Position numbers and translations under genes: made by a program | NCBI RefSeq assembly: GCF_002135375.1 | Contig: NZ_NEGH01000005.1 | Coordinates: 68,753-132,752 of the forward strand | DNA length: 64,000 bases | DNA from: Acinetobacter sp. ANC 4558 | GTDB taxonomy: Bacteria > Pseudomonadota > Gammaproteobacteria > Pseudomonadales > Moraxellaceae | Direction: 5' to 3' | The notes under the pieces: generated by a model | Seen by the model: the letters and a program-made list of their open reading frames with translations, nothing else | Databases searched by the model: none | Told to the model about the DNA's origin: nothing | Part shown: positions 55,642 through 64,000 of the stretch, piece by piece | Numbering within the stretch: the first letter of the stretch is position 1 | How the letters are laid out: each line of letters opens with the position of its first letter

Positions 55642-56622
55642 TTATTCTTCATCTTCTACACGCGTATGGTTCGCCCAATAATTAGCAATAATACCGCAGA
55701 CCATTAATTGTATTTGGTGAAAAATCATAATGGGTAATACAATCATACCCAAAGGCTGCCCAATGAATAAAATTTGCGCCATAGGTACACCACTTGCCAA
55801 TGTCTTTTTAGATGCACAGAAAAATACTGCTTTTTGATCTGCTTTATTAAACCCAATCCATTTGGGAATATACAATGCTAAAAGCATCACGATGGTTAAT
55901 AAAATTGAACATGCTAAAATTAATAAAAATAAAGTCATTCCATTTACTTCTTGCCAAAGTCCTGCAACGACTGCACTACTAAAAGCACCATAAACCACCA
56001 TTAGAATACTGCCTTGGTCAAAAGCTTTCACAATGCCTGGAATTTTTTGCATTTTGGGGAAAACATAAGGACGTAAAACTTGCCCCAAAATAAATGGAAC
56101 TAAAAGTAATAACAAAATATTCAGAACAGAAGATGTCGCATCATAATCATGTTGTGATTGCCCAAAAATGAGCAAACTTACCAATACAGGTGTGATAAAC
56201 ATGCCAATAATATTTGAAAATGATGCACTACATACCGCACTGGCTACATTTCCTTTCGCCACTGACGTAAAAGCAATTGAAGATTGTACGGTTGAGGGTA
56301 AACAACACATAAACAAGAATCCCCAGTACAACTCTTGTCCTAACAGAGGAACTAGAATTGGCTTAGCCAATAATCCTAAAATCGGAAATAATGCAAACGT
56401 AAAAGCAAAAACAAGTACATGCAATTTCCAATGCATGATGCCTTGTACGACAGCTTCTCTAGAAAGTTTTGCACCATGTAAAAAAAACAGCATTGCAATT
56501 GCAGCAATGGTAAGCACACCAAAAATATCAGCAGCTTGTCCATAGACAGGAATAAATGTTGCAAGTAGCACCATTAAAAATATCAAAATTGTAAACCGAT
56601 CAAGTGCTAAGAGCTTTAACAT
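55642..56622 (-). CDS. Bile acid:sodium symporter-like transporter (SBF-like, YfeH type)
   Basis: A 326-residue inner-membrane protein with about 9-10 transmembrane segments. It matches the SBF-like/YfeH group: LFFLHGAKLSREAVVQGI, FMCCLPSTVQSSIAFTSVA, NVASAVCSASFSNIIGMF and FFCASKKTLASGVPMAQILF. The substrate is unknown, possibly an organic anion driven by sodium or protons. The ATG at 56622 has a GGGGAT site close by. Stand-alone gene upstream of which gloA ends in its own terminator. Confidence 0.88.
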   Translation of the reverse strand: MLKLLALDRFTILIFLMVLLATFIPVYGQAADIFGVLTIAAIAMLFFLHGAKLSREAVVQGIMHWKLHVLVFAFTFALFPILGLLAKPILVPLLGQELYWGFLFMCCLPSTVQSSIAFTSVAKGNVASAVCSASFSNIIGMFITPVLVSLLIFGQSQHDYDATSSVLNILLLLLVPFILGQVLRPYVFPKMQKIPGIVKAFDQGSILMVVYGAFSSAVVAGLWQEVNGMTLFLLILACSILLTIVMLLALYIPKWIGFNKADQKAVFFCASKKTLASGVPMAQILFIGQPLGMIVLPIMIFHQIQLMVCGIIANYWANHTRVEDEE

Positions 56623-56649
56623 ATCCCCATCCTTTTCAAATTCAATTAA

Positions 56650-56669
56650 AAACCCAATAAGATGGGTTT
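56650..56669 (-). terminator. Rho-independent terminator of gloA
   Basis: AAACCCA / TGGGTTT with a 6-base loop, followed on the minus strand by TTAATT, about 84 bases after the gloA stop and upstream of the symporter gene. Confidence 0.75.
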
Positions 56670-56753
56670 ATCATTTGATAAATATCTTACTGGGCTTTTC
56701 AAATAAAGCGAACATTTTCGGGAAATGTTCACTATTTTGTTAAACTATGTCAA

Positions 56754-57155
56754 TTAATTATTATGTGCATTTTCATCTTGTTGAATCAACTCAATTTTAT
56801 ATCCATCTGGATCTTCAACAAAGGCAATGACTGTGATCCCACCTTTCATTGGACCTGCTTCACGCACAACCTTTCCACCACGCGCCTTAATGTCTTCACA
56901 TGCCTGATAAGCATCATCTACAGCAATCGCAATATGCCCATAGCCATTGCCTAGATCATATTGATTGGTATCCCAATTATGGGTTAATTCAAGTACTGCC
57001 GTACTTTTTTCATCCCCATAACCGACAAAAGCTAGGGTAAAACGGCCTTCTTCATAATCGCGTTTACGTAATAAAGTCATTCCCAGTACTTCGGTATAGA
57101 ACTGTAATGATTGTTCTAAATTGCCTACACGTAACATGGTATGGAGCATACGCAT
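56754..57155 (-). CDS. gloA: Lactoylglutathione lyase (glyoxalase I)
   Basis: A 133-residue metalloenzyme converting the hemithioacetal of methylglyoxal and glutathione to S-lactoylglutathione. All four metal ligands are in place: His5, Glu56 ([10 protein letters not shown]), His74 (GYGHIAIAV) and Glu122 (YKIELIQ). Length and sequence match the nickel-dependent bacterial type. It lies 25 bases downstream of ampG on the same strand, so the two may be co-transcribed. Confidence 0.96.
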   Translation of the reverse strand: MRMLHTMLRVGNLEQSLQFYTEVLGMTLLRKRDYEEGRFTLAFVGYGDEKSTAVLELTHNWDTNQYDLGNGYGHIAIAVDDAYQACEDIKARGGKVVREAGPMKGGITVIAFVEDPDGYKIELIQQDENAHNN

Positions 57156-57180
57156 TGTTTATCACCTTTTAAATGAAAGT

Positions 57181-59319
57181 TTAAGACTGTTGATGTTCTT
57201 TCAATAACTTGGCAACCCAAACGACTAAAAATAGAATTGGGATCCCAATAAGTGTCGTCATTAAAAAGAAATCTGGATAACCGATTTTAGTCACAATCGT
57301 ACCTGAATAACCGCCTAAAATTTTAGGCGTTAAAGTCATTAAGGAACTGAAAATTGCATACTGCACAGCCGTAAATGATACACTGGTTAAGCTAGATAAA
57401 AATGCAATGAATGCTGCACCAGCCAGCCCAGCCGCTAAATTATCAACAACAATTGCAAAATAAAGCCACAACGAACTATATTCTTTAATCACTTTCCCAC
57501 TCAACTCAACTTCTCCAGCCGTTGACTTCACAGGAAAAATGGGTTGAATGTTTACATCTAATGTAGGCTTTTGATCAATGACTTGATACGTGCGCTCACT
57601 TTGTAAAACATTTACATCATCTTTAAAGTTGACCACAGCAAAAATTTGTTTAGCTTTCGCAGCCTGTAAAACTTTCCCATCAATTGCGCCACTAAATAAA
57701 TTATTTGCATCGAGTCTTGCAGGAAACTCCTGTTGATCAACCTTTAGTGTTATCGGGCGATCTGCATTTAACTGGTCGATCGAAACACCTGATAGCTGTC
57801 CTTTAATGACAACACTTTGCTTTATTTCTTTCGCTGAGATTTGGTCATCAGAAGTAATCGGTAACATCAATATTTGTGGCTGTTGAGATTCCACTAAATA
57901 CGGTAAACTTAATTCTCTTTGTATAGTAATATCATCTGCATATTGAGAATGAACTTTAATCTGGTTCGATTGAGCTAAAACCTGATTGGGAACATTAATA
58001 CGCCACTGCCCCACTTCATCAGGTTGTACTATATATTTCTGTTGCCCAACCTGAACCGTGACATCTCCTAAAGGAGGTCCCGATTTCACTAAACCAATAA
58101 ATATTAAATTTGTAGTGCTTGCTAAAAAAGCACCCACAAACATTAATTTCATAATGTTCATACGTTGAGCAAGCAAACCACCCAAAAAACCGCCCAACAA
58201 ACTAAAAAGCACGCCATAAACTTTCACAGCTTCTGCAATTTGTTCTTTGGTAAAGTTTAAATCTTGATAGAAAACATTAGAAATTACTCCAGAAATAATA
58301 TCTGAAATACGATAAAAACCAATTAATAAAAGCAGGACTAATGCTAATTTCAGACCATATCGACTAAAAAAGTCTGCAATTGGGCTAACCCATGTTTCAT
58401 AAGCCATTTGCTTATTCACAGCACCCAGTTTAACCAAGCTTGAACCTAACAGTAATGCAACTGCACCAGCACCAATAAAACGTAAAGCTTCCAAGCCAAA
58501 TAATGCAAAAGAGTCTGTAATTTCAAGTGATTTTTTAATAAAAGAAACTAGGCTATCAGCATAAATATAACTTGCAACAAAACCGAGAATAGCCAAAAAG
58601 AAAACAAAAACTAAACGATAATAGTCCGATTTCACATAGGATTTTACGACACGCTCTACTTGCGGCTCTCGTACAATTAACGTGGTAATCACACCAATTC
58701 CCATGACTGCTGCCATAGCTAAGTACGTATATTTCCACGCATCATAAATATAATTACCTTTTGCTGTTCCTAAATATGCAGCTAAAAATAGAGCACCTGC
58801 ACCCGCAATAATCATACCGATGCGATAGCCTGCATTATAGGTTGAAGCTAAAATCGTTTGCATTTGTGTTTCGGCAAGCTCAATACGATAAGCATCTATA
58901 ACAATATCTTGAGTCGCTGCAGAAAATCCAAGTAAAACAGCGCCTGCTGCCATTTGATAAAGGTATTGCTGACCCAATGATGGGTCTGAAAATGCCATAA
59001 TACAAATCGCACAAATGATTAAAACTTGTGCGATTAGCAACCATGCACGACGGCGACCTAAAGCTTTGGTTAAAAAGGGTACTGGTAATTCATCAACTAA
59101 AGGTGCCCAAACGAACTTGAATGAATAACCTAAAGCAGCCCAACTAAAAAAGGTCACTGCACTTTTTTCAATTCCAGCCTCGCCTAACCATAGCGATAAA
59201 CTCGAAAAAATTAATAAAATAGGAATACCCGCAGAGAAACCCAAAAATAACATGATGAGTGCACGGCGGTCTAAAAAAGCTGTAAAGGCGGCTTTCCACC
59301 CTGTTGAGGCTGTTGTCAT
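57181..59319 (-). CDS. ampG: Muropeptide MFS transporter AmpG with inserted soluble segment
   Basis: A 712-residue AmpG-family permease that imports anhydromuropeptides for cell-wall recycling and affects beta-lactamase induction. Family motifs include ALGYSFKFVWAPLVDELP, LGRRRAWLL, SAATQDIVIDAYRIEL and GLAGAAFIAFLSSLTSVSFT. Most AmpG proteins are 450-550 residues. Here about 190 residues without membrane segments (roughly residues 425-615, from SGPPLGDVTVQV to VELSGKVIKEYSS) sit between transmembrane helices. The insert looks beta-rich, with Ig-like repeats, and may face the periplasm. Confidence 0.9.
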   Translation of the reverse strand: MTTASTGWKAAFTAFLDRRALIMLFLGFSAGIPILLIFSSLSLWLGEAGIEKSAVTFFSWAALGYSFKFVWAPLVDELPVPFLTKALGRRRAWLLIAQVLIICAICIMAFSDPSLGQQYLYQMAAGAVLLGFSAATQDIVIDAYRIELAETQMQTILASTYNAGYRIGMIIAGAGALFLAAYLGTAKGNYIYDAWKYTYLAMAAVMGIGVITTLIVREPQVERVVKSYVKSDYYRLVFVFFLAILGFVASYIYADSLVSFIKKSLEITDSFALFGLEALRFIGAGAVALLLGSSLVKLGAVNKQMAYETWVSPIADFFSRYGLKLALVLLLLIGFYRISDIISGVISNVFYQDLNFTKEQIAEAVKVYGVLFSLLGGFLGGLLAQRMNIMKLMFVGAFLASTTNLIFIGLVKSGPPLGDVTVQVGQQKYIVQPDEVGQWRINVPNQVLAQSNQIKVHSQYADDITIQRELSLPYLVESQQPQILMLPITSDDQISAKEIKQSVVIKGQLSGVSIDQLNADRPITLKVDQQEFPARLDANNLFSGAIDGKVLQAAKAKQIFAVVNFKDDVNVLQSERTYQVIDQKPTLDVNIQPIFPVKSTAGEVELSGKVIKEYSSLWLYFAIVVDNLAAGLAGAAFIAFLSSLTSVSFTAVQYAIFSSLMTLTPKILGGYSGTIVTKIGYPDFFLMTTLIGIPILFLVVWVAKLLKEHQQS

Positions 59320-59503
59320 TACTTTAATTATTTTTCAGTTAAATCAGTATGTGCTATTCAACCGCTTAATCAACTCAGTTTCAACAGTATTTATTAAAAC
59401 AATATAAATAATTGCAGATTAAACTGTCCTATTATCTTGAATTTTTCATGTAAACCTGTTTACCTTGAAACTCTATCGTTATTTTTTTGTTTTGGATTTT
59501 ACT

Positions 59504-62113
59504 GTGACCCAAAAACTCGATCAATCAAGTTCTTCTTTATCTGCCAATACAACAAATCACACTCAGAAAAATCAAATAAATAATCTGATTTCATCTTTTG
59601 ATCAACCGGATATTCAAAATACATTGATGCGTACACAATTAAAATCCGAACAACTGACACATATTCCAGACTTAACAAAAATACCTGCATCTACACGAAA
59701 AATTAAAGCCTTAAATGATTTTTTGGGACAAGATCGAGCACGTGCATCCGTTGAAGCTGGAATTGCCTTACCGTATTCAGGCTACAATATTTTTGCAGTA
59801 GGTACGGCAGGATTAGGTAAACGCACCATGATTAAGCGTTTGCTTCGCCAACACGCCAAATCTATGCCAACACCCAATGATTGGGTTTATGTCAACAATT
59901 TCAAACATTCGAGACAACCCATTGCATTACAACTCCCTGCAGGACAAGCAGCAAAATTTCAAAATTTGTTGCATCAAACTTGGCAAACCATTTTAAAACA
60001 ACTAGAACGTAGATTCACAGCCGAATCTTACCATAACCGTATTGAGCTTATTCGTGAACAAACAGGTGATGAACAACAACAAGCCCTCATTGAGTTAACC
60101 AAAGAAGGTGAAGATTTAGACTTAAAATTAATCACCAAAAATGAAGAACATTGTTTTATTCCTGTGCATCTCATCGATAATAAAATTCAAGAAATGACAC
60201 AAGCAGATTTAAATGCACTCAATAGCAAAGATCGTGCAGAAGTCTTAGCCAATATGCGTTATATGGATAAAAAATTAGAACGCTTAGGTTTACACTTGGG
60301 TGATTTAGAAGATGATGCACGCGATCAAGTCCAAATTTTAAATCGTGATATTGCTAAACAAGTCGTCATTCCTCGTATTGAACTATTATTGAATAAATTT
60401 TCTGAAGTGCAAGGACTCGAAGATTATCTCAAAGCTTATGCTGAAGATATTATTAATAATGTTGAAATTGTCTTAGAGCAGGAAGAAGATGATTTTACAC
60501 CTGGAGTATTTAGCCGTGTTCCAGCCCGTTACCAAGCCAACATTATTGTGAGTCATAAAGCGAATAGTGGTGCTCCTGTAATTTTTGATGACTTCCCTAC
60601 TCACTATAATTTATTGGGTCATGTTGAACAATTGACACAAAATGGCACAATTACCACAGACTTTACCTTAATTCGCCCTGGTGCTTTACATCGTGCCAAT
60701 GGTGGTTTTTTAATGCTAGAAGCGGAGCAATTACTTGAACAACCTTATGCATGGCAAGGTTTAAAACGTGCATTAAAATCTGGTCAACTAAAGTTATCAT
60801 CGCTTGAACACATGCTGACTTTAACTGGCAGCATCTCCATTGAACCTGCACCAATTCCATTAAATATTAAAGTAGTATTACTCGCTGAACCTGAAATTTA
60901 TTATGAAATTTTAGAACTCGAACCTGAATTAGGCAGTATCTTTAAAATTCGTGCAGACTTTACAGATACCTTACAACGTAATGAAAGTAATGAACAAGCC
61001 TATATGCAGCTCATTGCAGATTATGTTCAGTCTGATAAGCTTTTACCATTTGATCGTAGCGCATTAGCATCTTTACTTACAGATTCTAGCCGTCAAGCGG
61101 AAGATCAAAGTTCTTTATCTCTACATGCCCTTACCTTAGGTGATTTAATTCGTGAAGCTCATCATCATGCAGTTCAAGCCAATGCGAAAAGTGTTTCTGA
61201 AGCACATATCAGTACGGCGCTTGATCATCGCAAATATCGCTTAGGCTATTTAAGAGAACTTTATTGGCAAGACTTATCACGTGGCACACAATTAATTGAA
61301 ACACGTGGGCATCGCCTAGGGCAAATTAACGCACTCTCTGTTATTCACTATGCTGACGTTGAATTTGGTTTACCTTCTCGTTTAACTGCTTCTGTTTACC
61401 AAGGCGGCGGTGATATTCTAGATATTGAAAGAAGTGTAGAACTTGGCGGATCTTTGCATGCGAAAGGCGTGCTATTGATGTCAAGCTTCTTAAAAGCCCA
61501 TTTTGGCCGTGAACAAACTTTACACTTCTCTGCTGCACTTGCCTTTGAACAAAGTTATGGTCAAGTTGATGGTGATAGTGCTACCGTTGCCGAGTTATCT
61601 GCATTAATTTCTGCCATTAGCCAGCTCCCAATTGATCAATCTTGGGCTATCACAGGTTCAATGAATCAGTTAGGTCAAGTTCAACCAATTGGTGGCGTCA
61701 ATGCCAAAATTGAAGGTTTCTTTGACGCCTGTAAATTGCAAGGGCTCACAGGAAAACAAGGTGTCATCATTCCTCGCCAAAATATGCAGCATCTTATGTT
61801 ACGTAAAGATGTTATCGAGGCTGTAACACAAGAACAATTTCATATTCATGCCATAGATACAATTGATCAAGCCTTAGAAATTCTTATGGCTCGCCCAGTC
61901 GGTACATTAGATAAAAAAGGTCGCTATAGTAAAGATTCGATTTATGCAGCAGTCATGGAGCAACTTGAATATTGGCAAGCCATTGAGGATGGTGAAGTCT
62001 TAGAAGAAGAGCCTAAGAAAAAGAAAAAAAAGAAGAAGAAAAAAGACAAAAAGAAAGATGTGATCATTATTGAAGAAACACTCAGTTCAAGTGAAAACTC
62101 TTCTGAAACATAG
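59504..62113 (+). CDS. LonH-like ATP-dependent protease (AAA_32 plus Lon catalytic domain)
   Basis: An 869-residue protein of the LonH/YcbZ type. The N-terminal AAA part has a Walker A variant GTAGLGKRT near residue 98-107 and RANGGFLMLEAEQLL as Walker B. The C-terminal Lon protease domain carries the Ser692-Lys735 dyad (GDSATVAEL and GGVNAKIEGF), with the same 43-residue spacing as E. coli Lon. The start is GTG 59504 with GGA upstream; an in-frame TTG at 59465 lacks support. The C-terminus ends in a lysine-only run followed by an acidic, serine-rich tail, an unusual extension. Confidence 0.92.
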   Translation: MTQKLDQSSSSLSANTTNHTQKNQINNLISSFDQPDIQNTLMRTQLKSEQLTHIPDLTKIPASTRKIKALNDFLGQDRARASVEAGIALPYSGYNIFAVGTAGLGKRTMIKRLLRQHAKSMPTPNDWVYVNNFKHSRQPIALQLPAGQAAKFQNLLHQTWQTILKQLERRFTAESYHNRIELIREQTGDEQQQALIELTKEGEDLDLKLITKNEEHCFIPVHLIDNKIQEMTQADLNALNSKDRAEVLANMRYMDKKLERLGLHLGDLEDDARDQVQILNRDIAKQVVIPRIELLLNKFSEVQGLEDYLKAYAEDIINNVEIVLEQEEDDFTPGVFSRVPARYQANIIVSHKANSGAPVIFDDFPTHYNLLGHVEQLTQNGTITTDFTLIRPGALHRANGGFLMLEAEQLLEQPYAWQGLKRALKSGQLKLSSLEHMLTLTGSISIEPAPIPLNIKVVLLAEPEIYYEILELEPELGSIFKIRADFTDTLQRNESNEQAYMQLIADYVQSDKLLPFDRSALASLLTDSSRQAEDQSSLSLHALTLGDLIREAHHHAVQANAKSVSEAHISTALDHRKYRLGYLRELYWQDLSRGTQLIETRGHRLGQINALSVIHYADVEFGLPSRLTASVYQGGGDILDIERSVELGGSLHAKGVLLMSSFLKAHFGREQTLHFSAALAFEQSYGQVDGDSATVAELSALISAISQLPIDQSWAITGSMNQLGQVQPIGGVNAKIEGFFDACKLQGLTGKQGVIIPRQNMQHLMLRKDVIEAVTQEQFHIHAIDTIDQALEILMARPVGTLDKKGRYSKDSIYAAVMEQLEYWQAIEDGEVLEEEPKKKKKKKKKKDKKKDVIIIEETLSSSENSSET

Positions 62114-62116
62114 CAT

Positions 62117-62147
62117 AAAAAAAGCGCCTACTTAAGGCGCTTTTTTT
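62117..62147. terminator. Bidirectional rho-independent terminator
   Basis: AAAAAAAGCGCC / GGCGCTTTTTTT with a 7-base loop between the convergent LonH-like and glutaredoxin genes, with T-runs on both strands. Confidence 0.95.
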
Positions 62148-62150
62148 GAA

Positions 62151-62492
62151 TTATGCTTCTTGTGCTGGACTATACTGTTCAACCAAGGGCTGCAATTCAC
62201 CTTTTTGGAACATTTCCAATATAATATCACTACCACCGATCAATTCACCATTGATCCATAATTGTGGAAATGTTGGCCAATTTGCAATTTGTGGCAACTT
62301 AGCTCTAATATCTTGATTTTCCAAAATATTAACATATGCAAATGGGCGACCAATTTGACTAAGCGCTTCTACTGCACGTGCAGAAAAACCACATTGTGGA
62401 AATTGTGGTGTTCCTTTCATGTAAAGAAGAACTGCATGTTTTGCAATTTGGTCACGAATTAACGCTTCAGTATCGCGTGCTTGTTCAGTCAT
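62151..62492 (-). CDS. grxD: Monothiol glutaredoxin (Grx4/GrxD type)
   Basis: A 113-residue monothiol glutaredoxin with the CGFS active site at residues 34-37 (KGTPQFPQCGFSARAV) and the glutathione-binding WPTFPQLWINGELIGGSDI. Such proteins carry [2Fe-2S] clusters with glutathione and BolA partners and deliver them to target proteins. Length and motifs are canonical. Monocistronic. Confidence 0.96.
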   Translation of the reverse strand: MTEQARDTEALIRDQIAKHAVLLYMKGTPQFPQCGFSARAVEALSQIGRPFAYVNILENQDIRAKLPQIANWPTFPQLWINGELIGGSDIILEMFQKGELQPLVEQYSPAQEA

Positions 62493-62686
62493 CGATCAAT
62501 CCTCAACTAATCTGCATGGCATTATACCCTAATGTAAACAAAACAGTACTTCAAAAATAATTTTTCTAGTTTTATTTGTATTCGGGCTTTAAATTTCGAT
62601 GATATTTTGCTTATATAGAACACCTGATGTTTTATATATACATCAATCATCCATATTTTCAATTACCTAACAGATAAGAGTTAGTC

Positions 62687-63895
62687 ATGAATAACATTAC
62701 CCTTGCTCCCGTGCAAACTGATCAACCTTCTCACTTGATGCCTGTTTTTGGTCGTCAACCGATCAGCTTTGTCCGAGGCCGAGGATCTTATCTTTATACA
62801 GAGGATGGTACAGAATATTTAGATGCCCTCACTGGTATAGCGGTATGTGGACTCGGACATTCTCACCCTGCAGTAACTGAAGCAATTATTGATCAAGCAT
62901 CAACACTCATTCATACCAGTAATTTATATGAAGTTCCTTGGCAAACAGCTGCAGCGCAAAAACTGGCAGAAGTATCTGGGATGGAAGAAGTTTTCTTCTC
63001 AAATAGTGGTGCAGAATCGAATGAAGGTGCAATAAAAATTGCACGTAAATTTGGAAATATGCAAGGTATTACAACCCCTAAAATTATCGTTGCAGAGCAC
63101 TCGTTTCATGGTCGTACTTTAGCAACACTCTCAGCAACAGGAAATGCAAAGGTTCAAGAAGGTTTCGCACCCTTAGTTGAAGGATTTATTCGTGTTCCTT
63201 TTGGTGATATTGAAGCAATTGAAGAGGCAGCAATTCAGCATCCAGATATCGTTGCAATTCTAGTAGAGCCAATTCAGGGTGAAGGTGGTGTCAATACAGC
63301 ACCTCAAGGTTTTAGTTATCTTGAAGAAATCCGTCAAATTTGTAATCAACATCATTGGCTGATGATGCTTGATGAAGTACAAACTGGCAATGGACGTACT
63401 GGTCAATATTTTGCATATCAACATACACAAATTGTCCCTGATGTCATTACCACAGCAAAAGGTTTAGGTAATGGCTTCCCTATTGGTGCAGTCATGACCC
63501 AAGGGCGTGCTGTAGGCGTGTTAACTGCAGGTAATCATGGTTCTACTTATAGTGGGACAGCTTTAGGTTCACGTGTTGTTTATACAGTTATTGATACAAT
63601 TCAAAAAGAAAATTTGATTGAAAATGCCAATATTATGGGAACATACATTGTTGAACAGTTTAAGCAGCAACTTGCTGAACAAAATGTCATTGTTCGTGGT
63701 TTTGGGTTAATGATTGGACTTGAACTGCCAAAAGCATGTGGCGAATTAGTCAATGTTGCTCGTGAACAACATCAATTAATTATTAATGTCACTGCTGGAT
63801 CTGTTATTCGTTTACTTCCAATACTAAATATTACTCAAGAACAAGCTGATGAGCTTATTTCACGTATTGTAAAACTCGTAAAAGATTTCCTTTAA
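62687..63895 (+). CDS. argD: Acetylornithine/succinyldiaminopimelate aminotransferase
   Basis: A 402-residue class III PLP aminotransferase used in arginine (and often lysine) synthesis. It shows FSNSGAESNEGAIKIARKF, HSFHGRTLATLSATGN, the cofactor-binding Asp229 in MMLDEVQTGNGRTG, and the Schiff-base Lys258 in TTAKGLGNGFPIGA. The sequence fits ArgD better than the catabolic AstC because no ast genes are adjacent, but the two are hard to separate by sequence alone. A terminator follows 14 bases after the stop. Confidence 0.92.
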   Translation: MNNITLAPVQTDQPSHLMPVFGRQPISFVRGRGSYLYTEDGTEYLDALTGIAVCGLGHSHPAVTEAIIDQASTLIHTSNLYEVPWQTAAAQKLAEVSGMEEVFFSNSGAESNEGAIKIARKFGNMQGITTPKIIVAEHSFHGRTLATLSATGNAKVQEGFAPLVEGFIRVPFGDIEAIEEAAIQHPDIVAILVEPIQGEGGVNTAPQGFSYLEEIRQICNQHHWLMMLDEVQTGNGRTGQYFAYQHTQIVPDVITTAKGLGNGFPIGAVMTQGRAVGVLTAGNHGSTYSGTALGSRVVYTVIDTIQKENLIENANIMGTYIVEQFKQQLAEQNVIVRGFGLMIGLELPKACGELVNVAREQHQLIINVTAGSVIRLLPILNITQEQADELISRIVKLVKDFL

Positions 63896-63908
63896 ATATA
63901 AATAAAAT

Positions 63909-63931
63909 AAAAGCCGCAAACTGCGGCTTTT
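63909..63931. terminator. Rho-independent terminator of argD
   Basis: A perfect 10-bp stem AAAAGCCGCA / TGCGGCTTTT with an AAC loop and a T-rich tail on the plus strand. It also serves the minus-strand gene ending at 63,956. Confidence 0.92.
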
Positions 63932-63955
63932 ATTTTTTATAGATTAATCAAATTA

Positions 63956-64000
63956 TTATGAAGCTTCTTGATATACTCTGCCCACAGGTAATTGGCTAAA
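63956..64000 (-). CDS. C-terminal fragment of an unrecognised protein at the right edge
   Basis: A minus-strand frame enters from the right edge and ends at TAA (63,956-63,958) after FSQLPVGRVYQEAS. Only 14 residues are visible, too few for assignment. It is called because the terminator at 63,909-63,931 lies at the right place for a convergent gene. Confidence 0.45.
   Translation of the reverse strand, partial: FSQLPVGRVYQEAS

Noticed and set aside
55469..55681. 70-codon plus-strand frame between rpmE and the symporter gene
   Set aside because: It overlaps the 3' end of the symporter gene on the other strand, with no motif or ribosome site.

Overview
The window is AT-rich chromosomal DNA that looks like the genus Acinetobacter. 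This rests on gene families and order, not a database match. The evidence is a divergent Acinetobacter-style type VI secretion (T6SS) locus with tagX and no tssJ, a cstA-ybdD pair, efp facing epmB, a long AmpG with an extra soluble segment, and prfA-prmC.

Positions 1-18.4 kb hold the T6SS locus. On the minus strand run tssE, tssF, tssG, a two-membrane-segment accessory gene, tssM, tagF, an OmpA-like tagN and a PAAR gene, followed by two related small secreted proteins. On the plus strand run tssA, tssK, tssL, a one-membrane-segment accessory gene and the cell-wall peptidase gene tagX. At the divergence point (about 12,265) the 3' half of hcp (minus) is fused directly to the 3' half of clpV/tssH (plus). 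The 5' halves of both genes, both promoters and the sheath genes tssB and tssC expected between them are missing. The locus is therefore a deletion derivative that should not be able to build a working T6SS, although its other genes remain open.

Positions 18.4-36.7 kb are mostly housekeeping and metabolic genes: a folB/HPPK-like pair, an ABC1/UbiB-like kinase, a MoeB/ThiF-like E1 enzyme, a three-gene acyl-CoA catabolic set (acyl-CoA synthetase, acyl-CoA dehydrogenase, HSD10-like dehydrogenase) facing an AraC-type regulator, a sulfonate-type ABC binding protein and permease without an ATPase, prfA-prmC, a glycine-zipper protein, a luciferase-like monooxygenase, an orphan fragment resembling the NADPH domain of flavin monooxygenases, and a Fur-boxed TonB-dependent siderophore receptor.

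Positions 36.7-48.6 kb are accessory. A seven-gene chaperone-usher fimbrial operon (pilin, pilin, usher, chaperone, pilin, pilin, two-domain adhesin) is followed by a DUF6270-like gene. Next comes a low-density stretch with small genes (DUF2158 and DUF6953 families, and an unrecognised 81-residue protein). A decayed IS5-family element there has split what looks like a second, degenerate copy of that last gene. This stretch ends at the 3' end of a tRNA-Val(GAC) gene.

Positions 48.6-64 kb return to core functions: ybdD-cstA, efp, epmB, a PilZ-like protein, rpmE, a bile-acid-symporter-like transporter, gloA, ampG, a LonH-like protease, a CGFS glutaredoxin and argD. Strong hairpin terminators separate most of these units. 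I found no CRISPR array and no rRNA. I do not see a clearly new multi-gene system. The most informative features are the hcp/clpV deletion junction, the IS-split paralogue pair, the orphan oxygenase-domain protein and the AmpG insert.
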